From contig NZ_DCAO01000093.1 of assembly GCF_002311515.1 (NCBI RefSeq), positions 81,363-96,484 of the forward strand: a stretch of 15,122 nucleotides of DNA, in the 5' to 3' direction. Of this stretch, positions 7,536 through 14,745 are shown one piece after another (positions within the stretch are counted from its first letter, which is position 1; each line of letters starts with the position of its first letter). The translations under genes were made by a program, and so were the position numbers. The notes beneath the pieces were generated by a model. That model worked only from the letters and a program-made list of their open reading frames with translations, did not search any database and was not told where the DNA came from. The stretch comes from Thalassospira sp. UBA1131. GTDB lineage: Bacteria > Pseudomonadota > Alphaproteobacteria > Rhodospirillales > Thalassospiraceae.

Positions 7536-7873
7536 AACGACCTCACTAAGCTGATGATGCAGTTTCCCGGACAGAAGGTGGAAGGCGCAGAGAACTGTCC
7601 AATTCAGAGTTGATAGAACAATCGGAAAAACATCAAGTCTCAATGTCTACGACGGCATTCAGATGAATGTCAGCGTCGCTCGACTGTCCCTTAGAATTGA
7701 TCGACACTCAGCCCCCTGCGACGTGTCAAAAATCGATCTTTTGAAGCCGGAATGTTTTTTTTGCCATATCAAGTGCAAATCCTTCATATCCTTTGTAAGA
7801 TCGCTATTTATGAGAGACAGGCAAAGCTGCGTCTTAGAAAAACAAACAGGCGGCTTACGATGACGGGTCGAAA
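7536..7873. other. Divergent intergenic region between amine oxidase and EAL operon
   Basis: 338 bp without a convincing gene. It should hold the promoters of the amine oxidase (minus) and of the EAL-GGDEF-DUF2336 operon (plus). Visible elements are an inverted repeat TCAAAA (7726-7731) / TTTTGA (7739-7744), a run of eight T (7755-7762), and a candidate -35, TTGCCA (7761-7766), without a matching -10. The short frames here have no ribosome site or recognisable product. Confidence 0.4.
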
Positions 7874-9742
7874 ATGACAGACAGCACCGGCCACTCGGCG
7901 GAAACGAATGACCAAGACCTTCTTGCAGCCATGGCATTCTGCTGGGCTGACATGCTTCTTGAGGTCGATGAGAACGGCTATATTCTGTTTGTCGCAGGCG
8001 CGACCGAGAGTCTTCTGGGATGCACGCCAGACCGTCTGATCGGCGAAGCCTTCGAGAAAATTGTTGTTAAGTCCGAACGTCCTTTGCTGCGCGCCTATCT
8101 TCACGGCGGCACTGGGCTAAAACGCCTTGAAGAGCTTGATCTTGATTTCCAGCTTTGCGAGTCCGATGGCAAACCTGTTCAGGAAGCTGTGCCGCTGTCA
8201 CTCAGCGGCTATATGATCGCCGATCCTTCAAGCCGCTATTACATCGCAGCCCGCCATCGCGCCATTCGTCCCCGCGCCAGATCGGGCATTGACCGTATCA
8301 TTTTGCAGAATGCCGTCATTCGCCAGAACATGAACGCCGAAACCAGCCAGACCGGTTCGGTTGGTGATCTTTCAAGCATGAACTACCACAACGAAGCCTT
8401 GGTGGTGCTCGAAAACCTGGCGGCTTCGCGCTCCCAGGCGGAAACGGCTGCAACCAATGAATTGGCGCGTCTGATCGGAATTGGCGCAAAGCAGTTCAAT
8501 GCCAGTGTGGTTAAGGATCAGGAACAGTCACGACGACCGCACAAAATTCATCCGGTTGACGAACCGATGATCGAACTCGAACGCCGTATCGTGGCCTATG
8601 CCAGTGCGCTGCGCGCCGACCTTGAGGAAATTGACAAAACTACCTCGGCCGAGAATATCAGCGGATTGATGTCTTTGACCAACACCTCGGGCGTTAACGG
8701 CAAAAATACCAAAAAATCCAAAACAGCAGACCTGTTTGGCAATGACTATGAAAGTGCTCGGAACATCCATCATTTCGATACCGAGAATGCCGAAAGTGAC
8801 CGGGATACCAACCTGACACGGGCAGTTGCCTATGCGCTCAACCGGATGCAGCGCAAGGCACAGAATGACGTCACCGCCGCCCGCCTTTCGGCAAGCCTGC
8901 CGCACCTGATCAACGAAACACTGAAGTCCGTGCGTGCCTTCCGCGAGATTGTGGAAAATGGGTCCTTTGCGGTTGCATTGCAGCCGATTGTCCATCTTGG
9001 CAATCGGGAAATGCATCATTTCGAAGCATTGGCGCGCTTTAACATCGGCGACAGCACGTTGGCCGTTGACCAGATCATCCATTTCGCCGAAGGAACCGGT
9101 CTGATTACCGAGTTTGATCTGGCAATGTGCAGCAAGGTTCTTGATCATCTGCGCGACAATCCTGACAGCATCCCCTATCCGGTTGCTGTCAATCTTTCCG
9201 GCCATTCGCTTGAACAGGCCGGTTTCATGCCAGCCCTGATCGAACTGCTTGGCGACTATGACATCCCCTCGGAACAAGTCCTTTTCGAAGTGACCGAAAC
9301 GTCGCGTATTCGTGGATTGACTGATGTGAATAACGGGTTGCAGATGCTGCGCGCCCGTGGTCATGCCATCTGTCTTGATGACTTTGGTGCCGGGGCAGCC
9401 AACTTCGAATATCTGAGTGCGCTTGATGTCGACATTATCAAGTTTGATGGCGGAGCAATGAGAACTGCGCTTGCCAATCCCAAAGGACGCGCATTTCTTA
9501 AGGCAACCGCCCTGCTTTGTCGCGATCTCGGTATTCATACAATCGCCGAAATGATCCACGATAAAGCCAGTTACGAACTGGTATGTGATCTGGGTATCGA
9601 CTATGGTCAAGGCTATCATCTGGGGCCGCCAATCACGATTGGCAGCGAAGACGATTATCACAAGACCAATCTCGCCAGTTCTAATAGCAGTGCCGACACC
9701 GACGATCAGAACGCGTCGACCACAACAGGAGGACGCGCATGA
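7874..9742 (+). CDS. PAS-EAL cyclic di-GMP phosphodiesterase
   Basis: Predicted to cleave c-di-GMP to pGpG. Of 622 residues, about 15-135 look like a PAS sensor (ADMLLEVDENGYILFVAGA). Residues 150-355 form a long polar, mostly helical region with no GGDEF domain. The EAL domain is about 360-590. Catalytic positions are all present: E384 of EAL, N440 (VNLSG), E472 (FEVTE), D502-D503 (LDDFG), K523 (IIKFD), E559 (IAEMI) and Q579 (GQGY). Two family motifs deviate: the loop after DDFG reads AGAANFEYL instead of the usual TGYSS type, and AEGVE is AEMIH. No membrane segment is seen, so it is probably cytosolic. First gene of the operon; its stop overlaps the start of the GGDEF gene (ATGA). The start has only a weak ribosome site. 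Active phosphodiesterase is the likely reading; a sensor role is possible. Confidence 0.9.
   Translation: MTDSTGHSAETNDQDLLAAMAFCWADMLLEVDENGYILFVAGATESLLGCTPDRLIGEAFEKIVVKSERPLLRAYLHGGTGLKRLEELDLDFQLCESDGKPVQEAVPLSLSGYMIADPSSRYYIAARHRAIRPRARSGIDRIILQNAVIRQNMNAETSQTGSVGDLSSMNYHNEALVVLENLAASRSQAETAATNELARLIGIGAKQFNASVVKDQEQSRRPHKIHPVDEPMIELERRIVAYASALRADLEEIDKTTSAENISGLMSLTNTSGVNGKNTKKSKTADLFGNDYESARNIHHFDTENAESDRDTNLTRAVAYALNRMQRKAQNDVTAARLSASLPHLINETLKSVRAFREIVENGSFAVALQPIVHLGNREMHHFEALARFNIGDSTLAVDQIIHFAEGTGLITEFDLAMCSKVLDHLRDNPDSIPYPVAVNLSGHSLEQAGFMPALIELLGDYDIPSEQVLFEVTETSRIRGLTDVNNGLQMLRARGHAICLDDFGAGAANFEYLSALDVDIIKFDGGAMRTALANPKGRAFLKATALLCRDLGIHTIAEMIHDKASYELVCDLGIDYGQGYHLGPPITIGSEDDYHKTNLASSNSSADTDDQNASTTTGGRA
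9727..9732 (+). promoter_or_regulatory. Strong Shine-Dalgarno inside the EAL gene for the overlapping GGDEF gene
   Basis: AGGAGG lies 6 nt before the ATG at 9739, inside the last codons of the EAL gene. With the ATGA overlap it suggests translational coupling and steady relative production of the two opposed enzymes. Confidence 0.75.
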
Positions 9743-11475
9743 CTTCCCGTCATCCGGTGGATCCGCAAAACCAGAACACAAACTTTGCAGACGATCTGAC
9801 AAACTACGACGCCGACGTGTTTACCCTTGACCCCAAAGTCATGGCCGAGGCCGAGGCCCCCGTCATCGTGATGGACGCAAAGGGTGTGCCGCTATTTGCC
9901 AATAAAAATGCGGTTGGTTTTGCCAATGGCATTCGTGACGGCCTGTTCCCTGAAATCTATCAACTGATCCGACGCGCCCTGACCACACCGGGTGGTGTGG
10001 TTGAACTGATGACCTTTGAAGTACAGCGCGGTACGGCGACATTGGAGCTAACTGCCCTTCCGACCACGAAGAACGAGGTCATGATCCTGCCGCGTGATGT
10101 CAGCATGGATCGGAACTTGCGTGAAGCCCTGATCGACTCACGCCAGCGCTATCGCGATATTGTCGAAGTCTCGTCCGCCTTCGCGTGGGAAACGGATGAA
10201 ACAGGCAAGTTTATCTTTGTCTCTCCGCGCGGGGCACTTGGATACCGAGCCGACGACATCGTTGGACGTTTCCCGGGGAAATTCCTGCTTGATACTGCCG
10301 ATCAGGACAGCGAGCACGTATTTCGCAGCCAGAAGGCCGTGCGTGATGTCCCGGTTTGGTTCCGGCGTTCGAACGGACGCGATGCGTGTCTTTCGGTTTC
10401 ATCGACGCCCGTCTATTCGCGCGAAGGGGTCTGGATCGGCACACGTGGTCTTGCCCACGACATTACCGAACAACGCCGCCGCGAAAGCGAAGTCGCAACC
10501 GCCCGAAATCGTGACCGCCTAATGACCTATATCGTCCGCACCATGCGTGATGAAATTGATCCGCTTATGGTGCTGAAGGGCGCGTCAGAAGCCAGCACGC
10601 GTGCATTGGCCTGTTCCCATTGCGTTATCTTCAAACGCAATGATGAAACCGGCGACCTTGAACTGACCGCCGGCGATGCAGACAAGGCGGCCAACGAGAT
10701 CGCCCACCAGGCGCTTCATCAGATGCAGAAAACGAATGAAACGTTTGATGCCCATGTCGGGAATTACCGGCTCATTGGTCTTAGCTGCCATTATCATCAG
10801 CGCAATAATGGCGCTGTGATCTTTATGTTTGATGCAGATCACCCGGAACCAACTGATGGCGAACGTGCCATCATGACCGAGGTTGCCGATCAGGTCGGTA
10901 TCGCCATTGAACAGGCCATCCAGCATGAACGCATCCTGACGCTTTCGCGTACAGATGGCATGACTGGACTTCTGAACCGTCGCGCGTTCTTTGAGGAACT
11001 CAAACGCCGCCACAGTCGCCTGCGCCGTGAAAATGCACCTGCGGCTTTGATGTATGTCGATATGGACAACTTCAAACTGGTCAATGATATCCATGGCCAT
11101 CAGGCTGGCGACGACGCCATTCTTACGTTAACGCAAGTGTTACTTGATAATGTGCGCCCGTCTGATCTTGTAGCCCGCCTTGGTGGCGACGAATTTGTTC
11201 TGTGGTTGGAAGGTGCTGATATTCCTGCCGCGTCGGCACGCGCCAAGACCTTGATGAAGGAAAGTGCCGTTCTTGGAAAATATTCCGGGGATGCCGAACA
11301 TCCGCTGGGCATTTCGGTGGGTATTGCGGTTCACGAACCTGATTCAAAAGAAACGCTTGAACAACTTGTGCAGCGCGCAGATCAGACCATGTATCAAGTC
11401 AAGAAACTTGGCAAAGGCCGTTTTGGTATCGCTGCCGCGCCGGGGTCAAAAGACCCGGCAAAAATCGAAGTTTAG
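9739..11475 (+). CDS. PAS-PAS-GAF-GGDEF diguanylate cyclase
   Basis: Predicted multi-input c-di-GMP synthase of 578 aa. A first PAS-like domain is at about 33-120 (APVIVMDAKGVPLFANKNA). A second, clearer PAS is at about 134-250 (AFAWETDETGKFIFVSP, ending in DITEQRRRESE, the usual PAS-to-effector tail). A GAF domain follows at about 270-395 (LKGASEASTRALACSHCVIF to VADQVGIAIEQA). The GGDEF domain is about 400-565, with DGMTGLLNRRAF, DMDNFKLVNDIHGHQAGD, GGDEF at 482-486 and an intact RxxD I-site (R473-P-S-D476). No transmembrane segment is seen, so the sensors probably read cytoplasmic signals; the ligands are unknown. It overlaps the EAL gene by 4 nt and the DUF2336 gene starts 12 nt after its stop. 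The cyclase should be active and product-inhibited. Confidence 0.93.
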   Translation: MTSRHPVDPQNQNTNFADDLTNYDADVFTLDPKVMAEAEAPVIVMDAKGVPLFANKNAVGFANGIRDGLFPEIYQLIRRALTTPGGVVELMTFEVQRGTATLELTALPTTKNEVMILPRDVSMDRNLREALIDSRQRYRDIVEVSSAFAWETDETGKFIFVSPRGALGYRADDIVGRFPGKFLLDTADQDSEHVFRSQKAVRDVPVWFRRSNGRDACLSVSSTPVYSREGVWIGTRGLAHDITEQRRRESEVATARNRDRLMTYIVRTMRDEIDPLMVLKGASEASTRALACSHCVIFKRNDETGDLELTAGDADKAANEIAHQALHQMQKTNETFDAHVGNYRLIGLSCHYHQRNNGAVIFMFDADHPEPTDGERAIMTEVADQVGIAIEQAIQHERILTLSRTDGMTGLLNRRAFFEELKRRHSRLRRENAPAALMYVDMDNFKLVNDIHGHQAGDDAILTLTQVLLDNVRPSDLVARLGGDEFVLWLEGADIPAASARAKTLMKESAVLGKYSGDAEHPLGISVGIAVHEPDSKETLEQLVQRADQTMYQVKKLGKGRFGIAAAPGSKDPAKIEV

Positions 11476-11487
11476 GAGGAATGCCCG

Positions 11488-12882
11488 ATGAAGGGATTTT
11501 TGCAGCGGGTATTTACCAAGCGAAGCGAAACGCCAATCACCTATGACGAAGCCAAGGAAATGGCGGCAAGCCCGGATGCAGATGTTCGCGGCAAGCTGGC
11601 ACAACGCCATGATACCCGCCCTGAAATCCTTTATTTCCTCGCCACTGACCACGATTCTTCTGTTCGTCGTCACATTGCAGCCAACCAGGCAACGCCGGTT
11701 CAGGCCGATGTCCTTCTGACCGATGACAGCGATGACAGTGTCCGTGGCAGTTTGGCGGAAAAAATCGCGCATCTTTCTGCCGGCCTCACCGCCCATGAAA
11801 CCGATAAACTGCGCCGCATGACCTACGAGGCGCTCGACAAGCTTGTGCGTGACCAGGCTGTTCACGTCCGCCAAGTGATCTCTGAAACCCTCAAAGACAT
11901 TGCCGACGCCCCGCAGCCAATCATTCAGCAGCTTGCACGCGACGCCGAAAGTGTCGTTTCTGGCCCGGTCTTGCAATATTCACCGGTCCTGACCGAGGAA
12001 GACCTGCTTGAAATCATTGAAGGCAGCTCTGGTCGTGGTGCGCTCAGCTTTGTGTCGCGTCGCAGAAACGTTGGTGAAAAGCTTGCCGATGCCATTGCCG
12101 CAAGTAGCGACAAGGATGCGATTTCCCATCTGCTTGGCAACAAGTCTGCACAGATCCGCGAAGAAACGCTTGATCAACTGATTGATCGCGCACCGGATTA
12201 CCCGGAGTGGCACGAACCCCTTGTCAAACGCCCAACCCTGACACCGACCGCGGCTGGAAAACTGGCGCGCTTTGTTGCCGAAAACCTGATCAGTGTGCTG
12301 GAACGCCGCAAAGACCTGAAAAAGGACCAGCTTGATGCGGTCCGCGAAGTCGTGCAACGTCGTATCGCATCTGGCGAATTCGAGAAGCGCGACGACGTTG
12401 CGACCGATGCGAAAAAGATCAAGGCTGACAAGGAAAAAGCCAAACCGTCCGACAAGGCGGAACCGAAGTCTGACAAAAAAGGCGTGGTTGCAGAAGACGG
12501 CGACGAAGAAGAAGGCGAGCCTGCCTTTGAAAAGGCACTTGCCATGCATGCCAAGAAAAAGCTGACCGATCAGGAAGTGGCAAAGGCACTGGCCGCAAAC
12601 GATGTCAAATTCGCCCGCGCATCGCTGGCCGTTCTGGCCGGAATTTCGCCCGACGCCGTATCAAAGGTGCTTAACACCCATTCGGCAAAGGGTGTTGTGT
12701 CCCTGGCATGGAAGGCCGGTCTTCCTGCCGACCTTGCGGTGAAAATTCAGGTCAAGCTTGGTCACGTCCCGCCGAGCCAAACACTTAATCCCCGCAGCGG
12801 CAATCAATATCCGCTGAGCGAGGATGACATGAATTGGCAACTTGAATTCTTCACCGGCATGGCGACCAGCGGCGCACGCTAA
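11488..12882 (+). CDS. DUF2336-type HEAT-like repeat protein
   Basis: A 464-aa soluble all-helical protein. Residues about 18-245 carry HEAT-like helical hairpins (DADVRGKLAQR, DSSVRRHIAANQ, DDSVRGSLAEKIA, AVHVRQVISETLKDIA, SAQIREETLDQLID), the pattern of DUF2336 proteins in alphaproteobacteria. A very charged, low-complexity stretch (about 298-347, Lys/Asp/Glu) links it to a C-terminal helical part (about 348-464, LTDQEVAKALAANDVKFARASLAVLAG). No enzyme motif, signal peptide or membrane segment is seen. AGGAGG (11474-11479), 8 nt before ATG 11488, overlaps the stop of the GGDEF gene, so it is very likely co-expressed with the EAL and GGDEF enzymes. A scaffold or effector adaptor for them is a reasonable inference; the family has no agreed function that I know. 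Confidence 0.85.
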   Translation: MKGFLQRVFTKRSETPITYDEAKEMAASPDADVRGKLAQRHDTRPEILYFLATDHDSSVRRHIAANQATPVQADVLLTDDSDDSVRGSLAEKIAHLSAGLTAHETDKLRRMTYEALDKLVRDQAVHVRQVISETLKDIADAPQPIIQQLARDAESVVSGPVLQYSPVLTEEDLLEIIEGSSGRGALSFVSRRRNVGEKLADAIAASSDKDAISHLLGNKSAQIREETLDQLIDRAPDYPEWHEPLVKRPTLTPTAAGKLARFVAENLISVLERRKDLKKDQLDAVREVVQRRIASGEFEKRDDVATDAKKIKADKEKAKPSDKAEPKSDKKGVVAEDGDEEEGEPAFEKALAMHAKKKLTDQEVAKALAANDVKFARASLAVLAGISPDAVSKVLNTHSAKGVVSLAWKAGLPADLAVKIQVKLGHVPPSQTLNPRSGNQYPLSEDDMNWQLEFFTGMATSGAR

Positions 12883-12907
12883 CGTCCGCCGCTATTGGTC
12901 ATTCCTA

Positions 12908-13408
12908 CTACTGGACCTCTTTCAGGTTCGCCGGGCGTTCCATGCTGATATGGGCGATACCATCTTCGTCATATTCATCACCGAATTGCACGAAGCCGAG
13001 GCTTTCGTAAAAACCTCGAAGATATAGCTGCCCATTCAGGTAGATCGGTTTGCCTGCAAACTGCTTCTCACAAACATCAATCGCACGGCGCATCACTTCG
13101 CGGCCAATGCCCTGCCCGCGCAAACGATCGCTGGTAACAACCCGGCCAATCGCGGGACGGTCACCTTGTTCCGCATGGTCGGGATCAATGCCCGGGGCCA
13201 CAATCCGGGCCGCGGCCAGAACATCGTCCCCCTCATAGGCGACAATATGCCTGCATCGTGGATCAAGCCCGTCTATGTCGGGAAATATGCAGGTCTGCTC
13301 GATAATGAAAATCTGCTGGCGGAGCTTCAAAAGGCTGTGCACGTGGCGCGCGGACAGATCATCAAAATCACAATCCAGCCAAGTCAGATTAGGTGGGGTT
13401 GGCGACAT
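12908..13408 (-). CDS. elaA: ElaA-type GNAT N-acetyltransferase
   Basis: A 166-aa GNAT protein close to E. coli ElaA in length and motif order. It opens with LLKLRQQIFIIEQTCIFPDIDGLDP, has the family's RHIVAY strand, then IGRVVTSDRLRGQGIG with the acetyl-CoA pyrophosphate loop (R97-G-Q-G-I-G102), and ends with YLRGFYESLGFVQFGDEYDEDGIAHISM, which is nearly diagnostic. It should transfer acetyl from acetyl-CoA to an amine in the cytoplasm; the substrate of ElaA is not established. No good Shine-Dalgarno precedes ATG 13408. It lies 41 nt downstream of the TusA-like gene on the same strand and is probably co-transcribed with it. It converges on the DUF2336 gene with a 25-nt gap. Confidence 0.93.
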   Translation of the reverse strand: MSPTPPNLTWLDCDFDDLSARHVHSLLKLRQQIFIIEQTCIFPDIDGLDPRCRHIVAYEGDDVLAAARIVAPGIDPDHAEQGDRPAIGRVVTSDRLRGQGIGREVMRRAIDVCEKQFAGKPIYLNGQLYLRGFYESLGFVQFGDEYDEDGIAHISMERPANLKEVQ

Positions 13409-13449
13409 TCAGGGAACTTTCATCGCGTGGGGCGCTTTAAAACCCGGTC

Positions 13450-13701
13450 TCAGGTACCGGATTTTTCAATGTGATAGATAAAAACATCTTCGTCCTGTTC
13501 AGACGATATCAATCGATTACCGGTCATCTCGCAAAAGGCTTTCATATCGGCGACAGAACCGGGATCCGTCGCAAGGACTTGCAGAATTCCGCCATCCTTG
13601 ACGTCACGCAGTGCTTTTTTTGCCTTCAGAACGGGCATCGGGCACATCAGTCCGCGCGCGTCGAGAATTGCATCATGGGGACCACTTGAAGATGTCGACA
13701 T
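13450..13701 (-). CDS. TusA-family sulfur carrier / sulfurtransferase
   Basis: An 83-aa cytoplasmic protein when read from the ATG at 13701, which has AAGG 6 nt upstream. A longer frame from 13797 would add a meaningless N-terminus reaching into the divergent promoter region. The TusA signature is intact: LDARGLMCPMPVLKAKKAL, with C20 as the persulfide-carrying cysteine in CPMP. The rest fits the two-layer SirA/TusA fold (ILQVLATDPGSVADMKAFCEMTGN, then DVFIYHIEKS). TusA proteins carry sulfur as a persulfide for tRNA thiolation, cofactor synthesis or dissimilatory sulfur traffic. This one sits opposite a TauE/SafE permease gene, which favours general or dissimilatory sulfur handling, though a role in tRNA modification cannot be excluded. 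The ElaA gene follows. Confidence 0.92.
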   Translation of the reverse strand: MSTSSSGPHDAILDARGLMCPMPVLKAKKALRDVKDGGILQVLATDPGSVADMKAFCEMTGNRLISSEQDEDVFIYHIEKSGT

Positions 13702-13821
13702 AAGAAACCTTATAAAAAATACGAAACCGGTCCGATATAGCGGCAATTGGCGATTGTTGCATTTGCACAATATGTTAGACTGAACCACAACAATCAATCA
13801 AACGCTGTTAGCCCGCCCGCG
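13702..13821. promoter_or_regulatory. Shared divergent promoter region of the TusA-like and TauE-like genes
   Basis: 120 bp between two oppositely oriented genes. ATTGT (13753-13757) and ACAAT (13767-13771) form a short inverted repeat with TGCA at 13758-13761 and again at 13764-13767. A possible plus-strand promoter is TTGTTG (13755-13760) with TAGACT (13777-13782), spacing 16. AT-rich DNA (13708-13732) precedes the TusA-like gene. The region must drive both directions, but the elements are weak and no known sulfur-regulator box is recognised. Confidence 0.35.
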
Positions 13822-14745
13822 ATGCAAATCTATCTCCCGATTGCCGAGATATCGGTAAATATATTTCTGATCTTGGGACTGGGCGGCGGGGTCGGCTTCT
13901 TGTCGGGTCTTTTTGGCGTTGGCGGCGGCTTTCTGATTACGCCGCTTTTGATTTTCTATGGTATTCCCCCGGCCGTATCCGTGGCAACTGCCGCGAACCA
14001 GATCGTCGCATCTTCTGTATCGGGTGTGTTCGCCCATTGGAAGCGCGGTAATGTCGACCTTAAAATGGGTCTGGTTCTTCTGGCTGGCGGTATTGTCGGG
14101 TCGACCGTCGGTGTCTGGGTGTTTGCCTGGTTGCGGTCACTTGGTCAGATCGATCTTGTCATTTCGCTCTGCTACGTGATCTTCCTTGGTATCATTGGCG
14201 GCATGATGCTGTTTGAAGCCACGCGCGCCATTTTCCGTACCCGGCGTCGCGGCGGCCAAATCCGCCGATCCAAGAAACATCAACACAGCTTTATCCACGG
14301 CCTGCCCTTGAAGATGCGGTTTTATCGCTCCGGGCTTTATATCAGTGCCCTGTTGCCACTTGCCGTTGGCTTCTTTGTTGGCATGCTGACCGCATTGATG
14401 GGTGTTGGTGGTGGCTTTGTGATGGTGCCGGCCATGATCTATCTGTTGGGCATGCCGACCGGGGTTGTCATTGGCACATCGCTGTTTCAGATCATCTTTG
14501 TCACGGCTAACGTTACCTTCCTGCAATCGGTGCAAACCCAGACGGTTGATGTCGCGCTTGCCATCCTGTTGCTGATTGGCGGGGTTATCGGCGCACAGTT
14601 TGGTGCGCAGTTTGGTTCCCGCCTGAAGGCAGAGCATCTTCGTGCCCTGCTTGGCCTTTTGGTTTTGTCGGTCTGCCTGAAGCTTCTGTTTGATCTGGTG
14701 ATTACGCCAAGCGACCTCTATTCCGTCATGCCGGGGGATCTGTGA
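13822..14745 (+). CDS. TauE/SafE-family membrane permease (putative sulfite/organosulfonate exporter)
   Basis: A 307-aa inner-membrane protein built from two related halves. Each half has the family hallmark: GLFGVGGGFLITPLL (about 30-43) and ALMGVGGGFVMVPAM (about 191-205), each followed by an Ile/Leu-rich helix and a Pro. About eight hydrophobic segments are seen. A strongly basic loop (about 138-152, RTRRRGGQIRRSKK) joins the halves and should be cytoplasmic. I chose ATG 13822 (MQIYLPIAE), where the family N-terminus begins; the frame is open from ATG 13747, but those extra 25 residues are polar and overlap the promoter region. No clear Shine-Dalgarno is seen. The stop overlaps the next ATG by one base. 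Family members move sulfite, sulfoacetate or similar anions; the actual substrate is unknown. Confidence 0.9.
   Translation: MQIYLPIAEISVNIFLILGLGGGVGFLSGLFGVGGGFLITPLLIFYGIPPAVSVATAANQIVASSVSGVFAHWKRGNVDLKMGLVLLAGGIVGSTVGVWVFAWLRSLGQIDLVISLCYVIFLGIIGGMMLFEATRAIFRTRRRGGQIRRSKKHQHSFIHGLPLKMRFYRSGLYISALLPLAVGFFVGMLTALMGVGGGFVMVPAMIYLLGMPTGVVIGTSLFQIIFVTANVTFLQSVQTQTVDVALAILLLIGGVIGAQFGAQFGSRLKAEHLRALLGLLVLSVCLKLLFDLVITPSDLYSVMPGDL

Noticed and set aside
7726..7762. Intrinsic terminator: TCAAAA/TTTTGA hairpin followed by eight T
   Set aside because: It lies between two divergent genes where no transcript needs ending on that strand, the stem is AT-only apart from one pair, and 10 nt separate it from the T-run.
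8528..9802. Long open frame on the minus strand (424 codons) across the EAL gene
   Set aside because: It lies antisense to a gene with clear EAL motifs, has no recognisable domain, and reads as a codon-bias shadow. The same applies to the 248-codon minus-strand frame at 1888-2634 inside the protease gene.
13746..13761. Sigma-54-like promoter (TTGGC then TTGCA) before the permease gene
   Set aside because: Only 8 nt separate the GG and GC elements where sigma-54 promoters need 10, and the conserved positions around the -24 element do not fit.
13747..13821. Upstream ATG extending the permease by 25 residues
   Set aside because: The extra residues are polar, do not look like the family N-terminus, and would occupy the divergent promoter region; MQIYLPIAE at 13822 fits better.
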